This document shows positions 35,496 to 48,495 of a DNA stretch of 64,000 bases, in pieces. The DNA comes from Linyphia triangularis (lineage: Eukaryota; Arthropoda; Arachnida; Araneae; Linyphiidae): assembly GCA_963978545.1 (NCBI GenBank), contig OZ021722.1, positions 107,678,942-107,742,941 of the forward strand. Direction: 5' to 3'. The position numbers and the translations under genes were made by a program. How positions within the stretch are numbered: the first letter of the stretch is position 1; each line of letters starts with the position of its first letter. Under the pieces are notes generated by a model that had not been told where the DNA came from, did not search any database, and saw only the letters and a program-made list of their open reading frames with translations.

Positions 35496-37690
35496 TTCAT
35501 GGCAGTTTTTTCAATTTGAAATATGGCAGCATAGCCCTAGCACTACCTTTGAGCCACAAAATCACAAACAAAATAATTGTATTTGAAAGAATTATTGTGT
35601 TTTTGTACTTTAAGTGTTATGATTAAAAATAATATAACCCATAAAAACACAGTTTTAATATAAATCATGTACATGCATTGCCATTTTTATTTTTTTTTAA
35701 TTTACAACCAAAGTCCCATTGTTAGACTTTGGCGAGAAAACAATTCATTCGGCTCAAATTGAATATGACGTCACTTAATCAGAAACAAATTGACTTGAAA
35801 CGCTGCAGCGGAAACCAGTTTTGCAAGTTTCGCACAAATCACGCTAACCTGTACGGGATATGGCAACTGTCTATCAAACCGACTCCTACTATTTGGCAGA
35901 AACCTTACTATAACCATAGAAACGGAAGGATGTTTGAACGTCACAGCTATAGCGTAGTGCTTTGATCGGACTGGTTTTGGCTTGGTTTGGGGGCATTTTC
36001 TCTTCTTAATATTTAAATAACTAATTTTTTTACAGACCTTGTGTTTGAATATTTGTAATCAGAAAAAAATTCTTTATAAATATAAACTAATTTCACTCGT
36101 TTTTAAAAAATGTGGGAATTGTCTTTCTTCTTTAACTCAGATCGAGTTTTCGTAGTGTTTGGGGACTACGAAGTCATCCATTCCCAAATATTTACAACTT
36201 CTTTTTTGCCCCAAAACTTACCGGAAAGCATTGTCATCTGCAACGAGTCTATTTGCTAAGATTCAGCTAGATTAGAAGACGAAAAGTAGGTTAATTAACC
36301 CTCAGAAGATTTTGCCTCGTCAACCTTAATAGAAGAAGGTTTAAGTCAGAATATATCGCCAAATTGAACATGTTCGAATTAAACTTGGTATCTGGATAAT
36401 AGAACGTGAGTAAAAGATGATAAGTCTGACGTTAGGCAATAGAAACACCTATATTTTATTTACTTTGATTAAAACAATTTTGGCAACAGAGGAAAGAGTT
36501 ATAACAATGATTGATTAAATGGGATTTATTAGTATTCCAAACGATTATAGAAGCGTGAGTGAAAGCGACCTTTTAGTAAAAATGGCAACCTCCAAAATTT
36601 GATAGAATGAATTGTCATCGATATCGAATCGATCTGCCAAGTTTCAGCCCCATTGGATTACGACAAGTGGGTTAATTAGGCCTCCGCAGATTATCCCGGA
36701 AGGCACAAACATGCATACTGACACTCACATGCAAAATCAAAGTTAATTTGAAGGCTTTAAAATTGGACATTTTCATAACTTTGTAATTTCTTTAATACTG
36801 AGTCTTTTTTAAAGGTTTCGTGTAAAAATTTCAAATGTATGCATTAAACCACACTCTAAATGGATATCACCAGATTCAAATATAAAAATCATACATTTCT
36901 TTTTGGTTAACCTTATCATATTCAAATTCACTATTTTTTCAAATTAATAATTAGTTTTCAGTAATGAAAATACCAATAGTAATACACTGCAACTGTTCCT
37001 AACAAAATACGCTTGGTATAATTTCTATATAAAATGCTGAGTCATTTAATTCCCATCAAAATCAATTACATAAAAATTTATGAAATAGTTAAATTACAAA
37101 AAATTGTCTGAAATAATTCTCTTTTGCAACAAAAAAAAAAAGATAATTTCTAAAGGACTCTCTTGTTATGTTTTCTTTAAGAATGTATTCTTCCTGGTTA
37201 ATAGTTTATCAGACTATGATGGGGTATTTAATTAAATTGCTGAATTCATTTCTAATATAAACGGTATTAAACTTAAATGAAATTTACAGTTTTTTGTAAA
37301 ATAAATTTCTTGTGCACTGATGCAGAAATCTTTAAATAAATTCTGGTACAATTTTTATATTTATTTTTTACTGAATATCAAATTTTATTTGTTAATATAT
37401 GTCTCTTTTCAATTATTTAGAAATTAAGAAGCTAATTGAAACCGTAGAAACGTTCGCAATTAGTTATTAAATTAATTTTACCATAGTTATAAAAACTGTA
37501 TTTTCTTAAGAATTTGAATTTCATTATACAAATCTTTGACGAGCCTTTACTGAATAATTTCTTTATAAGTACAGTTAGGATTTTTTTAAATATAAATAAT
37601 TTTCAGAACAGAGAAAACAACAAACAAAGTTTGCCAAGAATACAAATTTTGCGATTAATTATTAAAATAATTTCCTTATTTAAAAGAATG
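35331..37690. other. AT-rich intergenic with R3-like fragments
   Basis: T-run at 35462-35494. 36120-36700 carries fragments shared with the 2.0-2.9 kb foldback (ATTGAACATGTTCGAATTAA) and with R3. The 78-codon open frame at 35729-35965 has no recognisable domain. Confidence 0.5.
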
Positions 37691-37975
37691 TATTTTTAAA
37701 TCCTTTATATTAACTTCGATTTTGTGTGTCATTGCGGAGGCCTATTTAACCCCCTTGCCGTCATCCAATCGCGCTGGAACTTGGCAGATAGATTCGATGC
37801 CGATGAGAATAGATTCTATCAAATTATGGGGCTATAACAGTCACTAAAAGGTTGCGTTTACGGAATACTAATAAACCAACTTCAACTTGCCGTTTTCCAA
37901 TGGCGCTAAAATAGCATTTAACTGACCATTGAAGGAACTCTTTCCTGTTGCCAAATTTTTTTTAATAAATAATTT
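37691..37975 (+). repeat. R3 dispersed repeat copy
   Basis: TTTATATTAACTTCGATTTT, CTTGCCGTCATCCAATCGCG, GTCACTAAAAGGTTGC, in the usual order. Confidence 0.7.
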
Positions 37976-37984
37976 AGTAAATTC

Positions 37985-38550
37985 AGATGTTGTAATAATT
38001 TAAACTAAGTAAATATGCAATTGCTATTTATGTAGACATTCAAATCATATCAAGTTTTAATATTATATTTAGAGATTTTTTTTTTTTTTAATTCAATGTA
38101 TACAATATAATACAATAGTAATTGTTTACTTCATAATACATGGAATATTACTCTCAGATTCATCAATAATGGTGATAAATTGTGCAAAATGATATTTTCA
38201 GTGTTTAGAAATAAGGTTTATAAAGTTATTAAAGCACAAAACCTCAATTTCAAAAACAAATTTAAAATGCGGCCTATAATCTCTTTTTAATTAATACTTT
38301 GAATAGTTATAAAACATTAATAAATTCATTAGGTGAATATAAACACTTATTGTTGATACTTTAAAGGTTATAATGGTCTTTCATTAGAAAATTTATTTAA
38401 AAAAAAATTATTTACCACAACAACTATTTGAAAAATCTAATTATAAATAAACAAGTAAAAATACAATTTTAAATTATTCTTTAAAAATAAACATTTTTTT
38501 TTTTTTTTTTTTTTGAGAAAAAAAATCATTTGGATTAAACCATGCCAACC
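37985..38550 (-). mobile_element. hAT-like MITE, longer relative of 4193-4570
   Basis: Read on the minus strand it starts CATGGTTTAATCCAAATG and continues AGAATAATTTAAAATTGTAT as at 4.2 kb. It then has about 280 bp not in the 4.2-kb copy, and ends with the shared GATTTGAATGTC region. The 4.2-kb copy looks like an internal deletion derivative. Confidence 0.55.
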
Positions 38551-38750
38551 TTATTTTAAATAATTAGAATGTTCCAAACCTTTCAAAATGTGTGTTTTTC
38601 ACTAATTTATCTTAAATTTTATAATCATTAATCAAAATATTGACCTTAGATAAAATATAAACATATTGTTATTAAATTTTATTTCCATTTATCAAAAGAA
38701 CCTGAATATTTGGTAACTTTATATATTTGCTAAATATAAATAAAATAATC
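38551..38750. other. AT-rich spacer
   Basis: Nothing recognised. Confidence 0.4.
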
Positions 38751-38754
38751 CTGT

Positions 38755-39570
38755 CGATGTAATTGATTCCTTTCTATTAACAACGATTTTGTGTGTATGT
38801 TTGTGAATATGTTTGTCGATGGTGGGCAAATTTGAGGAGGCCTTATTAACCCCCTTGCCGTCATCCAATCACACTGAAACTTGGCAGATAGATTTGATGT
38901 CGATGACAATGCACTCTATCAAATTTGGAGGCTGTAGCTGTCACTAAAAGGTCGATTTTACGAAATACTAATAAACCTACTTGCCGTCGTCCATTCGACT
39001 GACAGTCAAGAAAATGGCGAAATTCTTCAGTTGTTTTCCCTGAAATAATTTTTAAATTATATTTCTAATTCAAATAAATAATTTTTTTAATTATTTTTTA
39101 TTCATTTGTTTTACATAGGTTATAAACTTTATCCTAATAAAAATATTTAAAAAATATAATATTTTAAATTTTATTTATAAATTTAAAAATGTTGTGTATT
39201 CATGGAAAAACTAAGGATCAAATGACGCATATATACGTGCATGACCGTCAATGGGTTAAAATAGCATTGAACAGATCACAGTTGAAACTCTTTTCTGTTG
39301 CCACATTTTTTTAATAAATGAATGATAAAAATACTTTAATCAAAATAAATAAATGATATTTGAATATAAGAGCATAAATTCAAGTTCATTTTTAATATAT
39401 AAATTTTGAAACGTAGTTTGCCGCACGTTTTGCTGATACAAATGTTTTTGAGATCGGCGCTGTGTTAATGAATATAAAAATTTACAATGTATTTAAAGGA
39501 TTTCTTAAAAACTCTGTTTTTATGCTTTATATTATTCAAAATGCAATGGGTTTGAAAAAGAGTCTGTTTG
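38755..39570 (+). repeat. R3 copy interrupted by MITE family E
   Basis: 38770-38997 and 39259-39570 are the two halves of one R3 unit (CCGTCGTCCATTCGA, then AAAATAGCATTGAACAG). The interruption, about 38998-39258, is MITE E with mirrored CTGACAGTCAA / TGACCGTCAATGG ends. Confidence 0.65.
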
Positions 39571-39676
39571 AGTAAATGCAATGGTTTTAAAGCTTTTCAG
39601 ACAGGTTTTTAGCACCCCATATTAACAAATTTTGTTTATTGACAAATCTGCCAACTTGCCGTCATCCAATCGCGCT

Positions 39677-40310
<634 letters not shown>

Positions 40311-40965
40311 AGAATCTGTGTTTTACAATCTGCAGACAGTGTTGGTGGGTCAGAAAATCCCTTAAGAATATTTAACCGTTGAAAGTGCATCGCTTGCTTG
40401 TGTCCCTGTGCCAACTGTGATTCTAAATGACAACTTGACAAATAAAAACTGTGCCGCGACGTCGTTTTTATTTTTAGACGCTTGAGCAGGCAGATTGTTC
40501 CCCTTGTCTACCAATATATACTCAAGATCAGAAACAGATAGTTCATTGAACTAAAGATCAAAGGTGGCGCCATCTTGTGAGAAAATAAATATATTTGTAA
40601 TTAGTGTTCAATATGACCGTGAATAAAATTGTGCGCTTATACACCGTAGCGATCCAGTGAAGGTTTTAAAGTCAAAATGGTCTAAGTCACATGTTTAGAA
40701 TTCCGATTTAAGTCCTGAAATACAATCACAAAGAAAAGTGAACTAAGTTACAATCTTAATAGTTCGCTACCAGGTGAAAGTTCAATACAATCAGAACCAC
40801 GGGTGTAGTGGGGGTACTTTTTTAAGTGCTGGCGTACCTTCACTTTTTTTTTTAAACTCATTAATAATAACTCATAAATCTTCGTGCATGTATTATGATA
40901 TAAATTAAAGAGAAAAGAAACACTTAAATTAAGCGTATTTAGATTTTTTTTTTTTTTTTTTTTTT
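40311..40965. other. Intergenic, nothing recognised
   Basis: Ends in a T-run at 40944-40968. No gene. Confidence 0.4.
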
Positions 40966-40969
40966 TTTG

Positions 40970-41180
40970 TACACTGTTAAAAAAATTTTAATTCCTCCTT
41001 GCACAAAATATTGGTTCCCATTTATCTGCAACCAACAAGTGGTGCTTAGTTCCACGATTTAATGGTGTTTTCTGGCCCGAGGTGGCACCTTTAAATCGTG
41101 AAATTAAGCACCAAATGTTGGTTTCAGCTAAATGGAAACCAATATTTGGTTCAGGGTGGAACAAAATTTTTGACCGTGTA
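40970..41180. mobile_element. Hairpin MITE (211 bp)
   Basis: TACACTGTTAAAAAAATTTT is mirrored by AAAATTTTTGACCGTGTA. Inside, ATATTGGTTCCCATTTA and GTGGTGCTTAGTTCCACGAT are mirrored by TAAATGGAAACCAATAT and ATCGTGAAATTAAGCAC. Almost the whole element can fold. Confidence 0.8.
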
Positions 41181-41429
41181 TGGTAAATAATGTAAAATAT
41201 TATGAATCTGCATTCTATAATGAAAATATCCTACCTTGGAGTTACGGCCACGATCAGGACGCTCTTGAGTGCCGATAAAAAAAAAAAAATTAGCACTTCA
41301 ACCTGGCCAGGACAATACAAAACAGTTGGCTTGTTAAGTGAGAAACCTTTTATTTCTCAAGATAAAAATTAACCGATTTACACAATACTGTAACCCCATC
41401 ATGTTAGTACACTAGAGACGAGGTTTTTT

Positions 41430-42165
41430 TTTCCCCGAGAAGGAGTAGTTTTTTTTTTTCTAATTAACGTTTGTTTTTGTTAAGCCAAACAAGTTTTATA
41501 TGAATAAACATAACAGTATTCTTAAAAAAAAAAAAATATCGGGTTTTTTTTTTTTTTCTAATTAACGTTTGTTTTTGTTAAGCCAAACAAGTTTTATATG
41601 AATAAACATAACAGAATTCTTAAAAAAAAATAGCTGTTTTTTTTTTCTAATTAACGTTTGTTTTTGTTAAGCCAAACAAGTTTTATATGAATAAACATAA
41701 CAGTATTCTTAAAAAAAAAAATAGAGGGTTTTTTTTTTTTTCTAATTAACGTTTGTTTTTGTTAAGCCAAACAAGTTTTATATGAATAAACATAACAGTA
41801 TTCTTAAAAAAAAAAAAATAGCGGGTTTTTTTTTTTTTTTTTTTTTTCCCTAATTAACGTTTGTTTTTGTTAAGCCAAACAAGTTTTATATGAATAAACA
41901 TAACAGTATTCTTAAAAAATAAAAATAAAAAATAGCAGGTTTGTTTGTTTTTTTTTTTTTGTTTTTTTTCTAATTAACGTTTGTTTTTGTTAAGCCAAAC
42001 AAGTTTTATATAAATAAACATAACAGTATTCTTTAAAAAAAAATAGCGGGTTTTTTTTTTTTTTTTTTTTTCTAATTAACGTTTGTTTTGTTAAGCCAAA
42101 CAAGTTTTATATAAATAAACATAACAGTATTCTTAAAAAAAAAAAAAAAATAGCGTTTTTTTTTT
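41430..42165. repeat. ~95-120 bp tandem array, seven copies
   Basis: A constant core of about 65 bp (CTAATTAACGTTTGTTTTTG to AACAGTATTCTT) repeats seven times. Cores are separated by variable A-run, TAGCGGG and T-run linkers. Core starts lie near 41459, 41556, 41646, 41741, 41850, 41970 and 42071. Length changes occur almost only in the homopolymers. Confidence 0.92.
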
Positions 42166-42488
42166 TTATATAATTTTTTCATGCATCCAAAGTAGACAGG
42201 GCCCTTGCAACTGTGTATCGAACGAAACAAGCTTCAATTGTCGATGTCCTTGTGTCTGAAAATAACTCAAATTGATACAGTTTTTATTGCATGGATTTTA
42301 GGAATATTTTTTGCAAAACATTATGTTGAATAATATTTTTTTTTCTCTCCTAAAAGTTTATTTTTGTCCCATAACAACGCTTTCGGAAAGAACATGTGTT
42401 TTTTCTACTCTGAATTTTTTTTGTCTGCTGCGGATGAAGTAGATTGCTACAGATTCGATTTCTAAAATGTGAATCGTAATTTTTAAGT

Positions 42489-42669
42489 TGATTGGTTGTT
42501 TTCAAATTATCTGGGGCTGTCAGCAACACGAGGGCTATAGTGAGCCCGAAACATTCGTCATTTGACAAGCCAACATACATTTACAAACACCCATGCCTTA
42601 TACGGGACTCGAAACCGCAACCTCGCGGTCTAGAAACTAGTACGCTAACCACTATACCGTTTGGTCGGC
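42489..42669 (-). mobile_element. tRNA-derived SINE copy
   Basis: Minus-strand copy of the 33.6-kb SINE. The head is at the high-coordinate side (GACCAAACGGTATAGTGGTT) and the tail GGTTG near 42492. It is more diverged, and flanking duplications are unclear. Confidence 0.88.
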
Positions 42670-42689
42670 TTTAATGATTAGGAGAAAGT

Positions 42690-43746
42690 CCTATTAACAA
42701 TCATTTCCTATAGTCGCTATGCAGCAAGCCCAATGCATTTAGAAACTACTTTCTATCCCCACGTTGAAATTTAGGGAGCAGGTACGAGAATGATCACTTA
42801 ATGAAATGACATAAATTAAAAACTGGGAAATAGCGTTTAGTATATTTTGTTTTATATTTGAAATCCTTACGCCAATGCATATGCAGTGGCGCCACCTGGT
42901 TTTGACTTTTGCTATACATTAATTTTCATTTATAAAATATAGACATTAAATTCAAACAATTTATGTCATTTCATGTAGTGATCATTTTCGTACCAAATGT
43001 CCAGGCTTTATAGAAAGTAGTTTCTAAATGCACTGGGCTAGAACATTATAACATAGCGAATATAATAGACTGAGAGGCCACTGCAATTTATGGACCCCAT
43101 CGAACATCATTCTGAATTTTTTATAGAAATTGGAGAAAAGTGTGTAGATTACCAATCCACTGGTCTGCCGTGGCAAAAATGGCCGAAACTGGTCAAAAAT
43201 CGACTTTTAATAAGTTGAACTATATCCAATTGCCAAATGCGTCATAATTTGCCAAATAATGAAAAAAAAATTTATTTGGTAACCCTCACTCTTTAATTTT
43301 CAATTAAGAAGATTGCAGGCGATTCGGATATGTGGCTATGGCTTACTTGCATCTTTCACAAATGAGCCAAATTAGCAAGGAATATTACGTCACTGATGAC
43401 TTAACTTATGTCGGCAATTTGACTTTTTTTTTAAAAATACAAGTTTTCCGAGCCATTGATCAGAAATCTTTTGCGCTTTTTCTCATGAAATTCAAAATGC
43501 AGTGGGTTGCCAGACGAAAAAGTTTGATCCCTTTTTAGCAAATTATAACATATTTGGTAATCGAATTTTAGTTCAACTTATTCCAAGTCGATTTTTGATC
43601 AGTTTCGGCCATTTTTTCCACGGCAGACCAATGGATTCGTAATCTACTCACTTTTCTCCATTGTCTATAAAAAATTCAGAATGATGTTCGATGGGGTACA
43701 AAAATTGCAGTGACCTCTCGGACTATAAGGAATGATCCTTTCTAGG
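42690..43746. mobile_element. MITE family F, copy 1, with MITE 1 inserted
   Basis: The mirrored arms contain ATAGTCGCTATG and ACATAGCGAATAT, and AGAAACTACTTTCTA and its complement. MITE family 1 copy C sits in the right arm between GCGAATATAA and TAAGGAATGATC. The uninterrupted copy at 61163-61562 is the empty-site reference. Confidence 0.75.
43066..43725 (+). mobile_element. MITE family 1, copy C (660 bp)
   Basis: TAGACTGAGAGGCCACTGCA ends. TAA at 43063-43065 and 43726-43728 is a clean 3-bp target duplication, judged against the empty site at 61.5 kb. Confidence 0.88.
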
Positions 43747-44132
43747 CTTCCTCTTGCACTAAGGTGTAGGTCACGTGATCTTTCCATAGTAATATGGGAA
43801 AAGGAAGGATTTTTTCCAGAGGGGAGAGTACAACTTTAGTGAGGGGTGCAAGGTGGCTATAGTTTTTGCTCAAATTCTGATTTTTTTTTTAATGTTAATT
43901 CCATTTCCTAATGAAATGTTAATTAATATTTACACATTCATGTTTTCTGTTAAAATTGATCATTATGAAATTATACGGCACACGGAATCTTTTTCTTGCG
44001 ATCTTTACTGCTTTTCTCAATTATTTAAAAAAAAAATTCTGAGTGGGTCCTTATATGGTGCAAGTACGTTCCCTTATAGAGATCTGCTTATTAGATAAGG
44101 CTTTTTTATAACACACTAAGTTCGTCCACGAC

Positions 44133-44806
44133 CTCGAAAATAGGCTATTTTCGCGATTTTTTTTCGAGGATTTTTGCAAACAATTATGGGATAAAATGGA
44201 TCCTATATAATAAACACATCTTTCAAGTACAAGAAAAAAAAATTATTTTTTTGAACAATTATTATAATAAAACAGTAGCATCGAAAAACCCGTGTAGAAA
44301 TCGGGCTTGCTGATGAAATTTCGGAAACTATCCGGCCGATTGTCATGAAATTTGAATGACATATTCTTCATAGTTATGGCTATAGCGCATATCATCAGAT
44401 TTTTGAAATTTTGATTTGAAGTATTTTTTTTTTTTTTACAAAAAACTGCAAAAAAACGCGTTTTTTTTTTTTTTACTTTTTCGAAAAACGTGCGCCATTT
44501 TGTTATTTTCGCGAATATCAAAAATCTGATGATATGCGCTATAGCCATAACTATGAAGAATATGTCATTCAAATTTGATGACAATCGGCCGGATAGTTTC
44601 CGAAATTTCATCAACAAGCCACGAACATTACATTTCTACACGGGTTTTTCGATGCTACTGTTTTATTATAATAATTGTTCAAAAAAATAAAAAAATAAAA
44701 AATTTCTTGTACTTGAAAGATGTGTTTATTATATAGGATCCATTTTATCCCATAATTGTTTGCAAAAATCCTCGAAAAAAAATCGCGAAAATAGCCTATT
44801 TTCGAG
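44133..44806. mobile_element. Large foldback element (~670 bp, ~285-bp arms)
   Basis: 44133-44415 and 44520-44806 are close inverse copies: ACCTCGAAAATAGGCTATTT is mirrored by AAATAGCCTATTTTCGAGGT, and CTATCCGGCCGATTGTCAT by ATGACAATCGGCCGGATAG. The loop is about 100 bp of T-runs. Its open frames on both strands are the same palindrome read twice. Confidence 0.9.
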
Positions 44807-44829
44807 GTGCCTAAAGTGAGAAGACGCGT

Positions 44830-45700
44830 TAAGCGCGACCACTAAGATTTAAATAGCAATGAACTCTCAGTCCCCATTAACGTATTTTCTAGTACTCAGT
44901 CTCCATTAGATTCCATTACTAACTGTAGGAGGCAAAATGAGACAACCATTTACGAAATGCGTTTAAAACATTATCTAATTATTAATTTAGCAAAATTATA
45001 AATTTAAAAAAAAAAATAATCAAAATCGAGAATCATAAATAAGAGCTTGTGGTTTGGAGTTTAAAGGAATTACCAACCACTTAAAAGCTTACAGTTGAGT
45101 CCTCGAGTTCCCTATGATTAATTATGCAACCATTTTCAACCTCCATCTCTACGTAATAGAATTTGTGCTTAAATGCGATGCAGTTGAATTTCAACCACCC
45201 TAATGTGTTTACACTTGCGTCATTTAGTATTCGGTTTATTAGATGATTTCCACGTTCAGCAACCATTAACGGTTAAGCTAGAAATTCTAAAGTGTAATTT
45301 CAATTCCAAACACGACAAAATATCCATGTTCAACCATGATAACAACTCAGTACATTCAGAGCACTTAACCCCCCCCCCTCCCCCATTACGCCCCCATTAC
45401 GGGCTTATAAAAAAAACTATTAATGTATATAAATGTGTTTTGTAATATATCCTAGTTTGAAAGGAGATAGAATATTAAATTATATATTTGGTATTAAAAC
45501 ACACACAAAAAATAGGAACAGCATTCATTAAATTACATTTGATAAATGATTTCGTTCGAAGCAATTTAAAAATTGATTTGTATGATATTTTTTCAGTTAG
45601 TGCCAAAGGAAATTGTGCTAGTCATTAAAATGTAGCTTAAAAATTTATTTGACGCTTCAACTGATATTTGCTGTTAAATTATCTAATTTAAAGCTATCTA
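44830..45700. other. Intergenic, nothing recognised
   Basis: A C-rich run lies at 45368-45402. No gene. Confidence 0.4.
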
Positions 45701-45711
45701 TATTTCCTTAA

Positions 45712-46385
45712 AAGGGGAATCGGAGTTTAAGATCGTCAAAAAATCCATTTTGAGATTAATAATGTAAAAATAACTACAAAAAATTTTGAATCCAACGATG
45801 CAAAAAGTTTCAATTTCACTAAATTTTTTTTTTTTTTTTTGTCCTTCAATTTGCATTATATCACCAAAAACGATTTTGGAAACGTAAGGAAGATTTACTA
45901 AAAAACTATTAAAGATAAATGCCTAACATTTTTTATATATATTCTTACTAATATATTACACAATTTGAATGTAGCATTTTTAAATATTTTGTTTGGTTTC
46001 TCGAAAACAAATTAAAACGACTGACATTCTATAGAATTTTTAAAAATTATCATTTTTGGTAAGAATAAAACTGTATAAAATCTTTAATTTTGAAAATATT
46101 AAAACATGCTGCTCTCAAATTGGGCAATGCATTGGCAAGAATATATGCTAAAAATTTTAGGTATTTATCTTTACTAGTTTTTTAGTGTTCCTAATGTCTC
46201 CAAAATTGCTTTTGGTGATATGGGCACAAATGAATACACAACACTTTTTTTTAAAACATAAAAAATACTTCTAATTTAGCAATATTAAAACTTTTTACAC
46301 CGTTGGATTTAAAATTGTTTGTAGTTTTTTTATACAATATTAATCTCAAAATTGATTTTTCGACGTTCTTAAACTCCGAGTCCCC
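45712..46385. mobile_element. Foldback element (~670 bp)
   Basis: GGGGAATCGGAGTTTAAGAT is mirrored by GTTCTTAAACTCCGAGTCCC, and ATATCACCAAAAACGATTTTGG by CCAAAATTGCTTTTGGTGAT. A 19-nt C-run extends the right end (46381-46399). Confidence 0.75.
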
Positions 46386-46869
46386 CCCCCCCCCCCCCTC
46401 AAAGATATAACATTCCATTGAAATGCAGACACATTTTGGAACAACTAAAACAATAAAAATAATCATTCAGTATGAATACTTCATACTAGCCAAAAATAAT
46501 ATTTAACATTCATAAATGAATTCTTAATCCTACAGTTTTAAATATTTAAAGAAATATATCAACAAACTAAAGTGAAATAATTTGTCTTTATTAATGCTAT
46601 CACAGTGACACAATTTTAAAGCGATCATGAACAGGACTGAAATTATTGTAATTTTTTTTTTAACCACTGCAGCTTAGTCTCATCTCAGAATGTCTGTATT
46701 TCACATTCAGCGGTAGTACAATAAAATAACAAAAATGGCATTTCATAACTGAAAGGAGTCTACGTAAGGCAACACATTAAGAAGGATCGGTGAGGTGCTT
46801 TCAGAAGATGAAAAGAAACCATCCATTAGCTGTTGCTGTGAGATCGGCGTGTCCTGGAAGGAAAAGGAG

Positions 46870-47600
46870 GGACATTTTTAAAAACTAGGGGTGTGGAACA
46901 TCTCAAAACTTTCAATTACAGTATGATATTGGTAGTTGCATTAAAATTTGATGTGATGTCATTTACAGTTTTCATAGTTTCGCTCATTTACATAAAAAAT
47001 GGCCAGTTTGGCGGTGTTTTTGGCAGTAATTTTTACGTAGACAAAAAAAAAAAAGCCAAAATGGTGAAATTGGTGATGTTATTCGATGGACATTCAATTG
47101 TCTTTTCTTGTGTATGAAACAGAAAAAATCAATTGTTGATGGGTGATGCTTAAGGGCAGAGGGCACTGTGTTAAAGGCACTCGTTATTCAGCTTTTTACG
47201 CTTTTGTCGCATTTCTACGGGAATTTCGAAGGTGGGGACGATTAGAACACTTTAAGAGGCATTAGCGCAGAGATTTTAATCAAAAATCGTTAGAGTCATT
47301 TTTTAGCAACTGCTGAATTCATGATTTCAACCTTGTGCGCAAGCTCGATTATGACGAAAACCTTAATGGTAGGTCCCATGACCTCTACTAACCTGCACAC
47401 CAAATTTGAACATGGTCAATTTATTCAGGAGCTATGCTGACCACGGGCACATAGACACACAAGCAGACATTTTTTCCAGACCACTATTTTGAAATCGGGA
47501 TGCTCCAAAACGTGGAGGAATGCAAAAAAAAAAATTATTTCTTTTACAGAATGCTATACTTTCATTGTCCTATGTAAACATATGGGTAATTAAAGGGAAA
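46870..47600 (+). mobile_element. Family D element, copy 3
   Basis: AGGGGTGTGGAACATCTCA, GGCCAGTTTGGCGGTG, TTATGACGAAAACCTTAATG, CCAAAACGTGGAGGAATGC. It is uninterrupted, so it serves as the reference for the 33.4-kb copy. Confidence 0.65.
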
Positions 47601-48255
47601 AAATTCTTCAAACCAAACCTTCAGGGACAAATAACCCTTTCTACCGAATTTTTACAAGTATAAACACATAAGATACTGGACATTGTACAATAAATTATTT
47701 TAAACATTTGGCAACCCCACTGCTAACAATCCAGCCAATCACAATTTATCTTTAAAGGGGATTCTGTATGCACAAACATATTTGTTCAGTCAATCACAAA
47801 CGTATATTTCATTTCGCCAGCGTATAGCAACTTAACTAAAAGCATTGCTTCTATATCATCATGAATCGATTTTCTTAAATGAAAAATGAACTGTGAGAAT
47901 TAAACTATCTGCTGAACTCGTGTACTTTTCCAGTATCTCTAGAGCTCGCGGTACTTAAAAAATTTAAATATACCCTCCTAAGCAGTAAAAATATAAAAAT
48001 GACAATGCTAATGCAATATGACCCTTTTAAAGTAAAATTGAAACTCGCCACTCTGTTAAGAAATGGGGCATTTTTTTTATTTTTCAAACCAAATATTTGG
48101 TGGTGGAAATAATAGTGCCCTTAAATACCTTTAAACGTGACATCAGTCCCAAACTTTTGCATTTGTATGTCTAAACACACAGTACTTCATTAGCACCCGG
48201 AAAATAAAACCTCTAAAATGGATATTCTACATTGAAATTTAGTATCCAATTGTTT
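47601..48255. other. Intergenic, nothing recognised
   Basis: AT-rich, with only short incidental open frames. Confidence 0.4.
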
Positions 48256-48495
48256 ATTAGGTGGATATACGCCAGTAACATAACAACGCTGGCCAATGTT
48301 TCTCTACATATGCTAATCCCAATGTAGGCAGTTGGAAATCAGACGTTGTTACCTATATTAGCCAGTATCGCCCAATGCTAGATAAAATATACCGAAAATT
48401 TTCAAATGTTTTCAAGTTGTTATATTTTATTTACAAGAAAAAGCGGAGGGCAAAAAATATATATTTTTTGTGATCTTTTAGAAAAATATCTTATA

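Noticed and set aside
35729..35965. 78-codon ORF
   Set aside because: No domain, no codon bias, and surrounded by repeat fragments.
44243..44690. Two open frames on opposite strands sharing the same peptide
   Set aside because: Both read the two arms of one palindrome; no domain.
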